NCBI RefSeq assembly: GCF_000953715.1
Contig: NZ_LN824141.1
Location: 308,676 to 372,675 of the forward strand
Length of the DNA stretch: 64,000 nt
Source: Defluviitoga tunisiensis
Lineage (GTDB): Bacteria > Thermotogota > Thermotogae > Petrotogales > Petrotogaceae
Direction of reading: 5' to 3'
In this document: positions 1 to 9,381 of the stretch, one piece after another
How positions within the stretch are numbered: position 1 is the stretch's first letter
Layout of the letters: the number at the start of each line of letters is the position of its first letter
Translations under genes and position numbers: made by a program
The notes under the pieces: model-generated
What the model saw: only the letters and a program-made list of their open reading frames with translations
Databases searched by the model: none
What the model was told of the DNA's origin: nothing

Positions 1-2
1 CC

Positions 3-344
3 CTAGCAAATGAATTAACAAATAAATTAAGTGGAAATAGTATGCAAGGTATTGATGGTCTTTTTGACTCATTAAAAACAAGTAAATTGTCATTTGGAAA
101 AGTATTTTCATATAGCGGTTATGTTAAAACAGTTAAAGAATATGATAGAAGTACGAACCTTGATGAAGAAGGATTTGTCGCTCTTATGAAAGGTTTTTCT
201 CAGTATGCCATTACAAATTACGATAAATTAACCATACCTACCTTATTAAATGAACCAATAACAGTAAACATTGGTTCTCAATCTTATGAAAGAAAATATG
301 CAAATCCTGATGCTTTTCAAAGAATTAAAGAAATTATGGAGTGA
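3..344 (+). CDS. C-terminal part of an unrecognised protein (5' end outside window)
   Basis: The reading frame is open from the left edge to the TGA at 342-344, so the gene begins before this window. The internal ATG at 42 has no good ribosome binding site and is probably not the start. The visible 114 residues are hydrophilic, with no membrane segment, cysteine cluster or motif I recognise. The stop overlaps the GTG start of the LCP gene by 4 bases, so the two are very likely co-transcribed and translationally coupled. A role linked to the cell envelope is only a guess from that coupling. Confidence 0.6.
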   Translation, partial: LANELTNKLSGNSMQGIDGLFDSLKTSKLSFGKVFSYSGYVKTVKEYDRSTNLDEEGFVALMKGFSQYAITNYDKLTIPTLLNEPITVNIGSQSYERKYANPDAFQRIKEIME

Positions 345-1519
345 AAAAAGATTTGAAAACTGTTATTGTCCATGTTTTTTCTTTCTTTTTATTGATTCTA
401 TTAATTGTTTCTTCTATAGTTCCTTTTTATATAAATCTGAAGGATAGAGAATATTCTGTGGATCTTCCTTACTATTTTCTAGTCTTAGGAAGAGATGAAG
501 ATTTAGACAACACATTTAGGACTGATGTCATCATTCTAGCTGGCTTAAACAAGGGGAAGATCCTTCTTCTTTCAATACCTAGAGATTTAATAGTAAATCT
601 TGATGGAAAAGAAAGAAAAATAAATTCTGTATATGAATTATACGGTATAGAATCACTTATAAATGAAATAGAAAATCTAACAAAGATATCGATACAAGAC
701 TACATCATATTTGATTATTCTATATTTAAAGAAATAGGGAACCTATTAGGTCCGATAGACATTTATTTAGAAAAGGATATGAGATATCGAGATTACCATC
801 AAAATTTATATATAGATTTTAAAAAAGGAAATAACCAATTAACTGGAGAAGAATTACTAGCATATGTTAGATATAGAGACGATTCAGGCGATATTGGTAG
901 AATAGATAGACAAAAAAAAGCTATATTTGCCTTAATGGAAGAAGCAAAAAAAGCTAGTATAATCAAATTATCCGAAGCTGCTGAACTTGTGTTAAATAAT
1001 ACTATAAATACATTTGAACTGAACAAATTGCTGTTTTTATACGCTCAAGGAAAAGATGCTACTTTAGATTTTCTTCAGTTTCCCTACAAAATAGTAGACA
1101 ATTATGTTATTGTTGATAACTCAGAAATTGGTAATTTACAGTATAAACTTTCAACCTTTGAAATAGAAAAATCTGTTCAAGATTCAAAAATATGGATTTT
1201 ATTTACAAAAAATTTTAAAAATACATCCTATAATTTTTATACATTTGTTTTTTCAACATGGACAAGTCCTGGATATCAAATAAAGGTTCTTGATGAAAAA
1301 TTCAATCTTTTAAGTAGTGATCATTCTTACGTATTTTTTAAGAATTTAGATGAAAACAAAAAAGAACAAGTAATGAAAGACCTAAAAAAAACATATAAAA
1401 CAGATTTTATCGAAGTAACAGATAAAATAAAATATTTTGAATTAATTAATTTTGTCTCAGACAATCTTATTAATACTCTTGATTATGATGTTTTGGTGGT
1501 ACTTAATGATAGATGGTAA
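341..1519 (+). CDS. LytR-CpsA-Psr (LCP) family cell-envelope protein
   Basis: This is a 392-residue LCP protein. The family transfers undecaprenyl-linked glycopolymers to the cell wall or matrix from the outer face of the membrane. There is one N-terminal membrane segment (about residues 7-29) followed by an LCP domain. Family signatures are visible: FRTDVIIL, SIPRD, KINSVY-like, and RYRDDSGDIGRIDRQ, which carries the conserved arginines that bind the lipid pyrophosphate. The C-terminal 170 residues are not recognisable. The start is a GTG overlapping the previous stop by 4 bases. The gene also overlaps the following permease by 14 bases, so all three appear to be one operon. The exact glycopolymer substrate cannot be told. 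Confidence 0.85.
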   Translation: MKKDLKTVIVHVFSFFLLILLIVSSIVPFYINLKDREYSVDLPYYFLVLGRDEDLDNTFRTDVIILAGLNKGKILLLSIPRDLIVNLDGKERKINSVYELYGIESLINEIENLTKISIQDYIIFDYSIFKEIGNLLGPIDIYLEKDMRYRDYHQNLYIDFKKGNNQLTGEELLAYVRYRDDSGDIGRIDRQKKAIFALMEEAKKASIIKLSEAAELVLNNTINTFELNKLLFLYAQGKDATLDFLQFPYKIVDNYVIVDNSEIGNLQYKLSTFEIEKSVQDSKIWILFTKNFKNTSYNFYTFVFSTWTSPGYQIKVLDEKFNLLSSDHSYVFFKNLDENKKEQVMKDLKKTYKTDFIEVTDKIKYFELINFVSDNLINTLDYDVLVVLNDRW

Positions 1520-2609
1520 AAAGAATTATAATGTCATTTTTATGTTGGCAAAATCATTTTTTAAGAGAGCCAAGAGTAATTTTAAATTTTCTCTTATAGC
1601 TATGTCTATAGGTGTATGGGGATTGATAGTTGTAAATTCAATTATAAATGGATTTGGCAGTGTTTTGGTCGATTCTATTACTCGCTTTTATCCACATATA
1701 GTAGTTTCTGGATATTACGATCAAGATTTATCAGAAATATCTCACTTGATTCATTTTACAGTTAATAATGTAGCAATAATCAACAAAAATCAACTTTTTT
1801 TTTCTGAATTGATTGAAACAAATGACATTTCATTTTATAAGGATTTTATAGAAATTAATTCTGACACAAGTGGATTATTAATAGGAAATAAATTGTCAGA
1901 AAATATTGGTGTTAATATAGATGATGAACTACTTTTAATATCTATAGATCAATTTCTACCTATAACTAAGAAATTTCAAGTTTCAGGTATTTTTAAATCC
2001 GGTATACAAATTTATGACTCCAACCTTATACTTCATGAAAACTCAGAAGCAAACCCAAAAAGTTTTAATTATACTGGTATATTTCTTGATAATCCTAAAA
2101 AAGCAAAAAAAATCAAAGACAGATACTTAAATAATTATTCCGCATTAACTTGGGAAGAATCAAATAAAACACTAGTAAAAGCGATACAAGCTGACAGTAT
2201 ATTTGCCTATATTATTACTTTTTTTATAATATTGATATCTGGATTTAGCGTTTCGAATGCAGTTTCTTTTTCTATTTTTACAAGAAAAAAAACAATAGGT
2301 ATTCTAAGAGCTCTTGGATTGAATAAAAAAGAAATTTCTTGTATATTCGTAATTGAATCTTTTCTGATATCATTAATAGGATTTGTTATAGGAGTTATTT
2401 TTGGAATAGCTACTAGTATATTTTTATTATATTTAAAAATCCCTCTTCCACAGGATCTTTTTTACATTGATTATTTACCAATAAAAATATTACCGAGCAC
2501 TTTTATAATACCTCTTGTAACAAATTCCTTTGTGTCTATCTTGTTTAGTTTTCTCTCTTCACAAAAAGCTTCTAAAATTAATATTATAGAAGCATTAAGA
2601 GATGAATAA
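1506..2609 (+). CDS. ABC transporter permease, FtsX/LolE/MacB type
   Basis: The protein has the FtsX-family plan: an N-terminal membrane helix (about residues 28-50), a large extracytoplasmic domain of about 180 residues, then three C-terminal helices. The loop between the first two carries FTRKKTIGILRALGLNKKEI, the coupling helix typical of LolC/E and MacB permeases. I chose ATG 1506 because GGTGG lies just upstream; a TTG at 1452 would overlap the LCP gene by 68 bases and an ATG at 1542 is also possible. No ABC ATPase gene is adjacent, so its partner must be elsewhere, possibly upstream of the window. Lipoprotein or envelope export is the usual role; the substrate is unknown. Confidence 0.75.
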   Translation: MIDGKKNYNVIFMLAKSFFKRAKSNFKFSLIAMSIGVWGLIVVNSIINGFGSVLVDSITRFYPHIVVSGYYDQDLSEISHLIHFTVNNVAIINKNQLFFSELIETNDISFYKDFIEINSDTSGLLIGNKLSENIGVNIDDELLLISIDQFLPITKKFQVSGIFKSGIQIYDSNLILHENSEANPKSFNYTGIFLDNPKKAKKIKDRYLNNYSALTWEESNKTLVKAIQADSIFAYIITFFIILISGFSVSNAVSFSIFTRKKTIGILRALGLNKKEISCIFVIESFLISLIGFVIGVIFGIATSIFLLYLKIPLPQDLFYIDYLPIKILPSTFIIPLVTNSFVSILFSFLSSQKASKINIIEALRDE

Positions 2610-2705
2610 CTATCAAAAAACATATAAACATTAAATAAACTATATACAAGACTCTTTAAAAGAACTAATGTCAACTTTCTGAATTTAATTCAAGGAGGAA
2701 TTATA

Positions 2706-3152
2706 TTGATAGAAAATCAATTTATCATGATTAAACCTAACGCTATAAAAAGAGGATTAATAGGCAATATTATAGAAAAATATGAAAAGAAAGGTTTAAA
2801 AATAATAGCATTAAAATTAATTCAGATGAAAGCATCTCAGGCAAGAGCCCTATATAAAGAGCATGAAAATAAAGATTTTTATCAATCGTTAATAGATTTT
2901 GTTTTGTCTGGACCAGTTATTGTAATGATAGTCCAAGGGCCTAATGCTGTACAAGCTGTAAGAACCTTAAATGGAGCTACAAATCCATTGGAAGCAGATG
3001 GAGGCAGTATCAGGGGGCAACTCGGTTTAACTATAACAAAAAATATAGTTCATGCCTCTGATTCGGTAGAAAATGCTAAAAAAGAATGGAAAATTTTCTT
3101 TGATGATCAAGAAATTATCAACTACACACTACCTTATGAAAACGAACTATAA
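2706..3152 (+). CDS. ndk: nucleoside diphosphate kinase
   Basis: This cytoplasmic enzyme moves the gamma phosphate of ATP onto NDPs through a phospho-histidine. The 148-residue length is normal. The N-terminal IMIKPNAIKRG motif and the active-site NIVHASDS motif with its histidine near residue 116 are intact. The start is a TTG at 2706 preceded by AAGGAGG. It stands in its own transcription unit, with 96 bases before it and 174 bases after it that hold nothing recognisable. It is placed between an envelope operon and the glycogen genes with no obvious functional link. Confidence 0.95.
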   Translation: MIENQFIMIKPNAIKRGLIGNIIEKYEKKGLKIIALKLIQMKASQARALYKEHENKDFYQSLIDFVLSGPVIVMIVQGPNAVQAVRTLNGATNPLEADGGSIRGQLGLTITKNIVHASDSVENAKKEWKIFFDDQEIINYTLPYENEL

Positions 3153-3326
3153 ACCCTTTCTTATTCAGTGCCTATACACTAAAATTTCAAATGTGCTCAT
3201 ATAATGATTAAGTTCTAATATAAACCTAAAAGCTTATAAACATACTGTATAGCCTTTATAAATTCTACAAAAATGTATTATTTCTAACTATACTATTTAC
3301 TATATCAAAAAGAAAAGAGGTGAAAT

Positions 3327-4451
3327 ATGATGAGGGTTATGGGACTAATACTGTCTGGTTCAGGTGAAGACAACCTTGATAAATTAACTGCTAAAAGAAC
3401 CAGTGCTGCTGTACCTGTTTTTGGAAAATATAGAGCTATCGACTTTACTTTAAGCAATATGGTAAATTCTGGGATAATTAATGTTGGAGTTTTAACTCAA
3501 TATAACCCTAGATCTTTAATGGACCATTTAGGAAGTGGTAAAGAATGGAATCTTGATAGAAAAAGGGGAGGCCTTTTTATACTCCAACCTTTCATGAGCC
3601 CTGAAAACCCAAAAATGCACTATGAGGGTACCGCAGATGCACTTTTTCAAAATTTAACCTATTTAAGAAGATCAGCAGAAGATTTTGTTTTAATAGGTTC
3701 AGGAGATCACATATACAATACAGACTATAGAGATTTATTCAAATTTCATATAAGAAATGGTGCAGATGTAACTTTATTAACTAAAACTGTAAATAAAGAC
3801 TTAAAGTTAAGTGATTACGGGCAAGTAATAACAGATGAAAATGGTAGAGTTACAAAGATATATGAAAAGGTACCTGAACATCATTCAAACAAAATTTTCT
3901 TAGGGGTTTATTTTATGAATAAGAGTTTCTTAATGGAACTCTTATACGCAAATGTACCTAATGGCAAATACGATCTTTTATTAGATATAATTATTCCAAA
4001 CTTGTCAAAACTTAGAGTTTTTTCTTATGATTTTAATAATTATTGGCGAAATATCAAAAAATCTGTAAAAGAGTATTATGATACCAACATGGACATTTTA
4101 AAAAAAGAAATAAGAGACGAACTTTTTTATACTCCTGATAGAACTATATACACAAAATTACGTGATTCTGCCCCACCAAAAATTAATATTAACGCCCAGA
4201 TTAAAAATTCTTTTATTGCAGATGGTTGCATAATAAATGGAGTAGTTAAAAACTCAATACTTTCTAGAGATATTTTTGTAGGAGCTGGCGCAGTAATAGA
4301 AGATTCCATAGTTTTACAAGGAAGTGTTGTAGAAGAAGGTGGAATAATCAGAAAAACTATAATAGATAAAAATGTCCGAGTTAGATCAGGTAAAAAAATG
4401 GAAAGCATGGGAAACGAAATAAGTCTAATAGAAAAGGGAGCGATTATATAA
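3327..4451 (+). CDS. glgD: glucose-1-phosphate adenylyltransferase, GlgD (regulatory-type) subunit
   Basis: This is the GlgC-like partner that forms a hetero-oligomer with GlgC to make ADP-glucose for glycogen synthesis. It aligns end to end with the next gene: the nucleotidyltransferase domain is followed by a left-handed beta-helix of hexapeptide repeats from about residue 290. The N-terminal nucleotide-binding loop is degenerate, reading GSGEDNLDKLTAKRTSAAVP where GlgC has [20 protein letters not shown]. The glycine-rich triphosphate loop and the key lysine are lost, as is typical of GlgD. It is 374 residues long. Two ATGs are adjacent (3327 and 3330) behind AGAGGTG. It lies 15 bases before glgC, so the two are clearly co-expressed. 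Confidence 0.88.
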   Translation: MMRVMGLILSGSGEDNLDKLTAKRTSAAVPVFGKYRAIDFTLSNMVNSGIINVGVLTQYNPRSLMDHLGSGKEWNLDRKRGGLFILQPFMSPENPKMHYEGTADALFQNLTYLRRSAEDFVLIGSGDHIYNTDYRDLFKFHIRNGADVTLLTKTVNKDLKLSDYGQVITDENGRVTKIYEKVPEHHSNKIFLGVYFMNKSFLMELLYANVPNGKYDLLLDIIIPNLSKLRVFSYDFNNYWRNIKKSVKEYYDTNMDILKKEIRDELFYTPDRTIYTKLRDSAPPKININAQIKNSFIADGCIINGVVKNSILSRDIFVGAGAVIEDSIVLQGSVVEEGGIIRKTIIDKNVRVRSGKKMESMGNEISLIEKGAII

Positions 4452-4466
4452 AATGGAGGGATTTAT

Positions 4467-5726
4467 ATGAAAGTCATTGGCATTATCTTAGCCGGTGGTC
4501 AGGGAACAAGATTAGGAGTCTTAACAAACACTCTTGCAAAACCTGCAGTCCCTTTTGGCGGAAAATACAGAATGATTGATTTTACTTTAAGCAATTGTGT
4601 TAACTCCGGTATTAATACTGTTGGAGTAGCAACACAGTATATGCCTCATAGATTAGTAGAACATCTAGGAATAGGTAAACCATGGGATCTTGACATTAAA
4701 GGTGGGGGTCTTCATGTATTGCCTCCATATTTAAGTAGATCTGGCACTTCTTGGTACAGGGGTACCGCTGATGCAATCTATCAAAATTTAGAATTTCTTG
4801 ACCGATACAAACCAGATTTTGTTGTCGTTCTTTCAGGTGACCATATTTACAAAATGGATTATAATAACATGATAGACTATCATATAGAAAAAAATGCTGA
4901 TTGTACAATAGCTTGTATGGAGGTTCCTGTCTCAGAAGCCCAAAGGTTTGGTATAATGGTAACAGATCCTTTTAACAAAATTGTAGAATTTCAAGAAAAA
5001 CCTAAAAATCCCAAAGGAACTTTGGCTTCCTTGGGAATATACGTATTTACTTGGAGCTTTTTAAAAGACTCTTTAATTGAAGACTCAAAAGATCCGAATT
5101 CTGAACATGATTTTGGAAAAAATATTATTCCAAAAAGCCTGGCCAAAAAATCCAAACTCTACGCTTTTGGTTTTGAAGGTTATTGGAGAGACGTAGGGAC
5201 TATACAATCATATTTAGATAGCAATTTAGAATTACTAGCCCCATTACCTTTACTAGATTTACATGATGAAAGTTGGAAAGTATATACACAATCTGAAGAG
5301 CTGCCTCCAGCGTTTATAGCAAACAACTCTGAAGTAATTAAAAGTATCACTAGTGAAGGAAGTGAAATTTATGGAACGGTTGAAAATTCAGTTCTCTTTC
5401 AAGGTGTTACTGTCGCAGAAGGTGCTGTCGTAAAAAATTCCGTACTTATGAATCATGTATTTGTAGACAAAAACTCATATATAGAACAATCTATAATAGC
5501 TGAAAAAGCTTATATAGGAAAATCAGTAAAAATTGGCGTGGGGAAATTTGCAGAATCTAAAATTGATAAAAAAATATATGACTCGGAAATTTCTGTCATA
5601 GGATTTCATTCTAAAATTACAGATGGTATTGAAATAGGAAAGAATTGTGTTATTGATAATTATGTTGACCTTTCAGAATATAATATAAAACAAATTAAAA
5701 GTGGTGAAGGTATTATTAAACAATAG
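4467..5726 (+). CDS. glgC: glucose-1-phosphate adenylyltransferase, catalytic subunit
   Basis: The enzyme makes ADP-glucose from glucose 1-phosphate and ATP, the committed step of bacterial glycogen synthesis. The 419-residue protein has the intact signature [11 protein letters not shown]...[11 protein letters not shown], the substrate motif [11 protein letters not shown], the metal/substrate motif [11 protein letters not shown] and the [10 protein letters not shown] motif. A C-terminal beta-helix completes it. GGAGG precedes ATG 4467. It follows glgD directly. No glycogen synthase or branching enzyme lies in the window, but a GH13 glucanase is encoded at 60874-62850. Confidence 0.93.
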   Translation: MKVIGIILAGGQGTRLGVLTNTLAKPAVPFGGKYRMIDFTLSNCVNSGINTVGVATQYMPHRLVEHLGIGKPWDLDIKGGGLHVLPPYLSRSGTSWYRGTADAIYQNLEFLDRYKPDFVVVLSGDHIYKMDYNNMIDYHIEKNADCTIACMEVPVSEAQRFGIMVTDPFNKIVEFQEKPKNPKGTLASLGIYVFTWSFLKDSLIEDSKDPNSEHDFGKNIIPKSLAKKSKLYAFGFEGYWRDVGTIQSYLDSNLELLAPLPLLDLHDESWKVYTQSEELPPAFIANNSEVIKSITSEGSEIYGTVENSVLFQGVTVAEGAVVKNSVLMNHVFVDKNSYIEQSIIAEKAYIGKSVKIGVGKFAESKIDKKIYDSEISVIGFHSKITDGIEIGKNCVIDNYVDLSEYNIKQIKSGEGIIKQ

Positions 5727-5780
5727 AATTTATTAAACTAAGCAATATTTTCTTCTGACTATAAAAAGGAGATTAATTTT

Positions 5781-6749
5781 ATGGATTTCTATGCAGTAAA
5801 ATTTATAGCAGCCTCTAACTTAACCGGAGAAACTTATTTAGGATACATATTTGGGAAAAAAGGTCAAAGTCCTCAATTTAACGTAGTGCTATTAAATAGA
5901 AATCAACTAAAAGCATTCGAAATTCCTGATATTACGAAAGACTATCTTGAATTTAAATCAGATGTTGATATGCTTTATTATCAATTATCTAAAGAAAATG
6001 ACAACTACGCTTTAACTCAATTTAAGGCATATTTTTACAGTGTGTTAAGAAAAATGAATTTCGAGGTTGTTGGAACAAAAATGTTCTTGGCTGTAGAAGA
6101 AAATGACGTTTATGTTCTAAAGTCCTTGATAAATGATATCTTAAATGAATGGGCGGGAGAAACAAAAATAAAATTAGTAGCTCAAAAATTTGATTATAAA
6201 GATTTAACCTGGATATCTGCCGTAAAAGAAAAAGGTGAAAAGGGTTTTGAAGAGTACCTCAACAGACCCGATGTGAAAGACGCTATAGAAGTATTTCCAA
6301 TAATTGACCCTGTAGAAGGTTACCCAGTAATAAAGTTGGATGTAGGTGAACCAATAATTGTTCTACAAATAGACAAAGAAGAAGAAAACAAAAAAGATAC
6401 CAGTAACATATTAGAAGGAAGAGTTATTTCAAAAGAACTTATTCCCTCTACTAGTTATCTTTTTTTAAAGATAGATCTAGGAAGATATGGAATTGGAAAA
6501 ACTATAGTACATCAGGACTTAAAAATATCTATAGATCAAAAAAAATTACAGATATTAAGAAAAGCTCGAGATACTAAAGAAAATGAAGAACAGAAAATAA
6601 TCGGTGACTTATTTGATAATCTCCAAAAGGATAAAAGATTCTATGAACGGCGTAAAATTAGTTCTTTAGATATTATTATTATCAGCGGACTTTCTATTAT
6701 AGGAATACTGTTAATAATTCTCATAGCAGTTTTACTTGGGGCGTTTTGA
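5781..6749 (+). CDS. hypothetical protein with C-terminal membrane anchor
   Basis: I do not recognise this family. The 322-residue protein is mostly soluble, with mixed alpha/beta character, and has one strongly hydrophobic C-terminal segment (about residues 298-320). A basic stretch just before it (FYERRKISS) suggests the N-terminal bulk is cytoplasmic. AAAGGAG precedes ATG 5781. It is separated from glgC by 54 bases and overlaps or abuts the next small gene and the radical SAM gene, forming a three-gene run. Regulatory or structural membrane roles are possible; nothing in the sequence decides. Confidence 0.7.
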   Translation: MDFYAVKFIAASNLTGETYLGYIFGKKGQSPQFNVVLLNRNQLKAFEIPDITKDYLEFKSDVDMLYYQLSKENDNYALTQFKAYFYSVLRKMNFEVVGTKMFLAVEENDVYVLKSLINDILNEWAGETKIKLVAQKFDYKDLTWISAVKEKGEKGFEEYLNRPDVKDAIEVFPIIDPVEGYPVIKLDVGEPIIVLQIDKEEENKKDTSNILEGRVISKELIPSTSYLFLKIDLGRYGIGKTIVHQDLKISIDQKKLQILRKARDTKENEEQKIIGDLFDNLQKDKRFYERRKISSLDIIIISGLSIIGILLIILIAVLLGAF

Positions 6750-6750
6750 T

Positions 6751-7032
6751 ATGAAGGTTATTTTAACCTTTATTATGATGATTCCTATAATTATTTTTTC
6801 TGTTCTAACATATCATTATGTTAGTCAAATACTTTATTATAGAAATATTAAAAATACAGAAATTAATGAAGCACTTAATCTAATAAATGAAGTTGAAGAA
6901 ATATATGCCCTTACTGTAGAAGACTTTTTGCAAGCTTGTACAATTAAAGACATCGTGTTAACCTCTTCAAAAGAGGCAACTATTTATATATTCGAACATA
7001 ATGGATATGAATTCCTGTATATTGATGAATGA
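6751..7032 (+). CDS. small hypothetical membrane-anchored protein
   Basis: The protein has 93 residues, with one N-terminal hydrophobic segment (about residues 2-22) and an acidic C-terminal part of about 70 residues. No family is recognised. I prefer ATG 6751, one base after the stop of the previous gene (TGATATG), to a TTG at 6736 inside it; GGGGCG just upstream could act as ribosome binding site. The tight spacing on both sides indicates co-translation with its neighbours. Confidence 0.6.
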   Translation: MKVILTFIMMIPIIIFSVLTYHYVSQILYYRNIKNTEINEALNLINEVEEIYALTVEDFLQACTIKDIVLTSSKEATIYIFEHNGYEFLYIDE

Positions 7033-7052
7033 ACGAATGGAGGATTATACTC

Positions 7053-7931
7053 TTGCGCATTTCATATGCCACAGCAGTTGAGATGAATCTAAAAAAAGGA
7101 AAAATTAATGCGAATAATTATACTGCTTATTTACAAATTGGTGAAAAATGCCTTTATAATTGTTCTTTTTGCTCTAAAGCAAGGGAATCTAAAAGTGAAG
7201 AAGATTTATTGTCTAGGGTAAAATGGCCAAAAATATCAAAGGAAGATTTTATTGGCAACTTTAATCCTAATAATTTCAAAAGAATTTGCATTCAGGTAGT
7301 ATCTTCTTCAGATTACTGGACGGAGTTAGATTATGTACTGAGCTTTCTAAAAGATAAAAATATTAAAACCTCTGTGTCAATAAGACCAAAAAATATAGAA
7401 GAAGTCAGATTACTCTTCAATAAATATCTTGTTGATAATGTTGGAATCGCAATTGATGCTGCTAATGAAAAGCTCTTTGGAAAAATCAAGGGGGGCAACT
7501 TTAAAACATTCAACAACTTTTTAATAGCTGCATCAAAAGAATTTCCAGGAAAAATTGCTACTCATATAATTGTTGGATTAGGAGAAAGCGATGAAGATAT
7601 TGTTGATATATTGTTAAAAATGAAGAAACATGGAATTATTGTTGGTTTATTTGCTTTTACTCCTATTAAAGGTACTAAATTAGAAACCTATCCACGTCCC
7701 ACCTTAGAAAGATATCGAAAAATGCAATACCTCCATTATATTATTGAACACCATGAAGTCAAAAAAGAAACCTTCACTTTCGATTCAAAAGGAAATGTCT
7801 TACAATTCCCGGATTTTAAAATAAATAATGAAGAAGTTATTAAAACATCAGGCTGTTCATGGTGTACTCGCCCTTTTTATAATGAAAAACCTGGTAAAGA
7901 ATTATACAATGTACCTATTCCACGTATATAA
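7053..7931 (+). CDS. radical SAM protein, biotin/lipoyl-synthase-like (possibly LipS2-like)
   Basis: A CLYNCSFC motif (CX3CX2C) near residue 40 binds the [4Fe-4S] cluster that cleaves S-adenosylmethionine. A second cysteine pair, SGCSWCTRPFYNEKPG, lies near the C terminus and could hold an auxiliary cluster. The LSRVKWP motif after the radical SAM cysteines and this C-terminal CxxC-RPFY feature resemble, from memory, the LipS2 half of the LipS1/LipS2 lipoyl synthase, but no LipS1-like gene is nearby. I chose TTG 7053 because GGAGGA lies 8 bases upstream; ATG 7029 overlaps the previous gene and has no such site. It ends the operon started at 5781. Confidence 0.7.
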   Translation: MRISYATAVEMNLKKGKINANNYTAYLQIGEKCLYNCSFCSKARESKSEEDLLSRVKWPKISKEDFIGNFNPNNFKRICIQVVSSSDYWTELDYVLSFLKDKNIKTSVSIRPKNIEEVRLLFNKYLVDNVGIAIDAANEKLFGKIKGGNFKTFNNFLIAASKEFPGKIATHIIVGLGESDEDIVDILLKMKKHGIIVGLFAFTPIKGTKLETYPRPTLERYRKMQYLHYIIEHHEVKKETFTFDSKGNVLQFPDFKINNEEVIKTSGCSWCTRPFYNEKPGKELYNVPIPRI

Positions 7932-7974
7932 ATTTCTATTCCCAAAATAACAGTAAGGAGAAATGAATATAAAC

Positions 7975-9348
7975 ATGAAAGCATGGGAAAACGAGTTAAA
8001 AAGAAGAAAAAATGCCACTCCTTCAATATCATATCAAGAAAATTGGGAAAAAATGCAAGAATCAAATATATTCCCAAATGATTTGTTATTAACCTTTTGG
8101 CAAAGTAATGTACCTGGTTCCAATGCCCCAGAATCTATGATTGTTGGAGCTGTACAATCCGTAGAAAACATGGGGAGAGATGTTTCAAAAGCGGAAATCT
8201 TATTAGAACAAGGATTTCATTATTTATCTTCTGATGATTTTATAGCACTAAAAGCTTTAACAAGTGAAATCTTCTATTTACTGGATAACTCACCTATTAT
8301 AGAAAATCATAGGTTTCATCATTATCTTAGGCCATTAAAATGGGAAGAGATTTCCAAATTTTTCCCTACAAACAAATTCAATCTCTCTAACAAAATTGAT
8401 ATAAAAGACAAAATTCATGGGGGATGGCTTGGACAACTTGCAGGTGGGTCAATGGGCACCAAATTTGAGGGATACACACATGATGCATTAGAAAAAGTCT
8501 TTGGTGAACAATTAGGCAAGTATGTTGGTGAAGTTTCTACGTTAAATGATGACGTAACTTATGAAATAATCTTCTTAAAAACATGTGAAGAAAAGAAAAA
8601 AGATATTTCTTCTATGGATGTTGCAAAAAACTGGATTAGCTATATACCTTTTGGTTGGAGTGCTGAATTAATGGCACTAGATAATATCAAAAGAGGTATT
8701 TTTCCTCCAGACTCTGGTTATTTTTATAATCCTTTTCAAGAATGGATAGGAGCCCAAATGAGATGTATGGTTCAAGGATTACTTTCTCCAGGAGATCCTT
8801 ATAAAGCTGCTAAACTTGCTTTTATTGATTCCCAAGTTTCACACAGTGGAAATGGTATATACGGAGGAATTCACGCTGCTGTACTGACTTCTTTAGCCTT
8901 TGTTTTCAATGATCCTAAAAAAATAATCAAGGAGTCTCTTCAATACATTCCCCAAAATACAGAATTCAGTAGAATTGTGTCTGACGTAATAAAATACTGT
9001 CAAGAAACGAGCGATTGGTTAAATGTGCTAAGAAAAGTGGAAGAAAATTTTAAGACTTATAACTGGATTCATTTATACCCGAATACTGCATCTGTAATAA
9101 CGTCCTTATGGTTTGGAGAAGGTGATTTTGATAAATCAATGAAAATTGTTTCATCATTTGGATATGATGTTGATTGTAACGCTGGTGAAATTGGAACAAT
9201 TTTAGGAGTGATTTATGGTCAACAGAATTTTCCAAATTATTGGTCTATACCTTTAAATAATAACTTAGAAACTTATCTTCCTTTTTTTCAAAAAATTAAA
9301 ATATCAGACTTGGCGGATTGGACCTATGAGTTAGTAGGAATTATATAA
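7975..9348 (+). CDS. ADP-ribosylglycohydrolase-fold protein (cluster A)
   Basis: An N-terminal region of about 140 residues is unlike classical family members. It is followed by an ADP-ribosylglycohydrolase domain beginning IHGGWLGQLAGGSMG. The usual acidic metal-binding motifs appear as LNDDVTYE and, near the C terminus, GYDVDCNAGEIGTILG in place of the classical DTDT. The family splits N-glycosidic bonds to ribose using two Mg ions. The neighbours, a nucleoside hydrolase and a nucleoside-type ABC transporter, suggest a nucleoside or related ribosyl compound as substrate rather than ADP-ribosyl-protein. A close paralogue lies at 26692-28065; its start matches ATG 7975. An ATG at 7963 lies only 2 bases after AAGGAG and is less likely. 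Confidence 0.82.
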   Translation: MKAWENELKRRKNATPSISYQENWEKMQESNIFPNDLLLTFWQSNVPGSNAPESMIVGAVQSVENMGRDVSKAEILLEQGFHYLSSDDFIALKALTSEIFYLLDNSPIIENHRFHHYLRPLKWEEISKFFPTNKFNLSNKIDIKDKIHGGWLGQLAGGSMGTKFEGYTHDALEKVFGEQLGKYVGEVSTLNDDVTYEIIFLKTCEEKKKDISSMDVAKNWISYIPFGWSAELMALDNIKRGIFPPDSGYFYNPFQEWIGAQMRCMVQGLLSPGDPYKAAKLAFIDSQVSHSGNGIYGGIHAAVLTSLAFVFNDPKKIIKESLQYIPQNTEFSRIVSDVIKYCQETSDWLNVLRKVEENFKTYNWIHLYPNTASVITSLWFGEGDFDKSMKIVSSFGYDVDCNAGEIGTILGVIYGQQNFPNYWSIPLNNNLETYLPFFQKIKISDLADWTYELVGII

Positions 9349-9381
9349 TATTACATAATAATTACTAAGAAGGTAAATAAA

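Noticed and set aside
7963-7974. ATG 7963 as start of the first ADP-ribosylglycohydrolase-like gene
   Set aside because: Only 2 bases from AAGGAG, and the paralogue begins at the residue matching ATG 7975; kept as a possible alternative.
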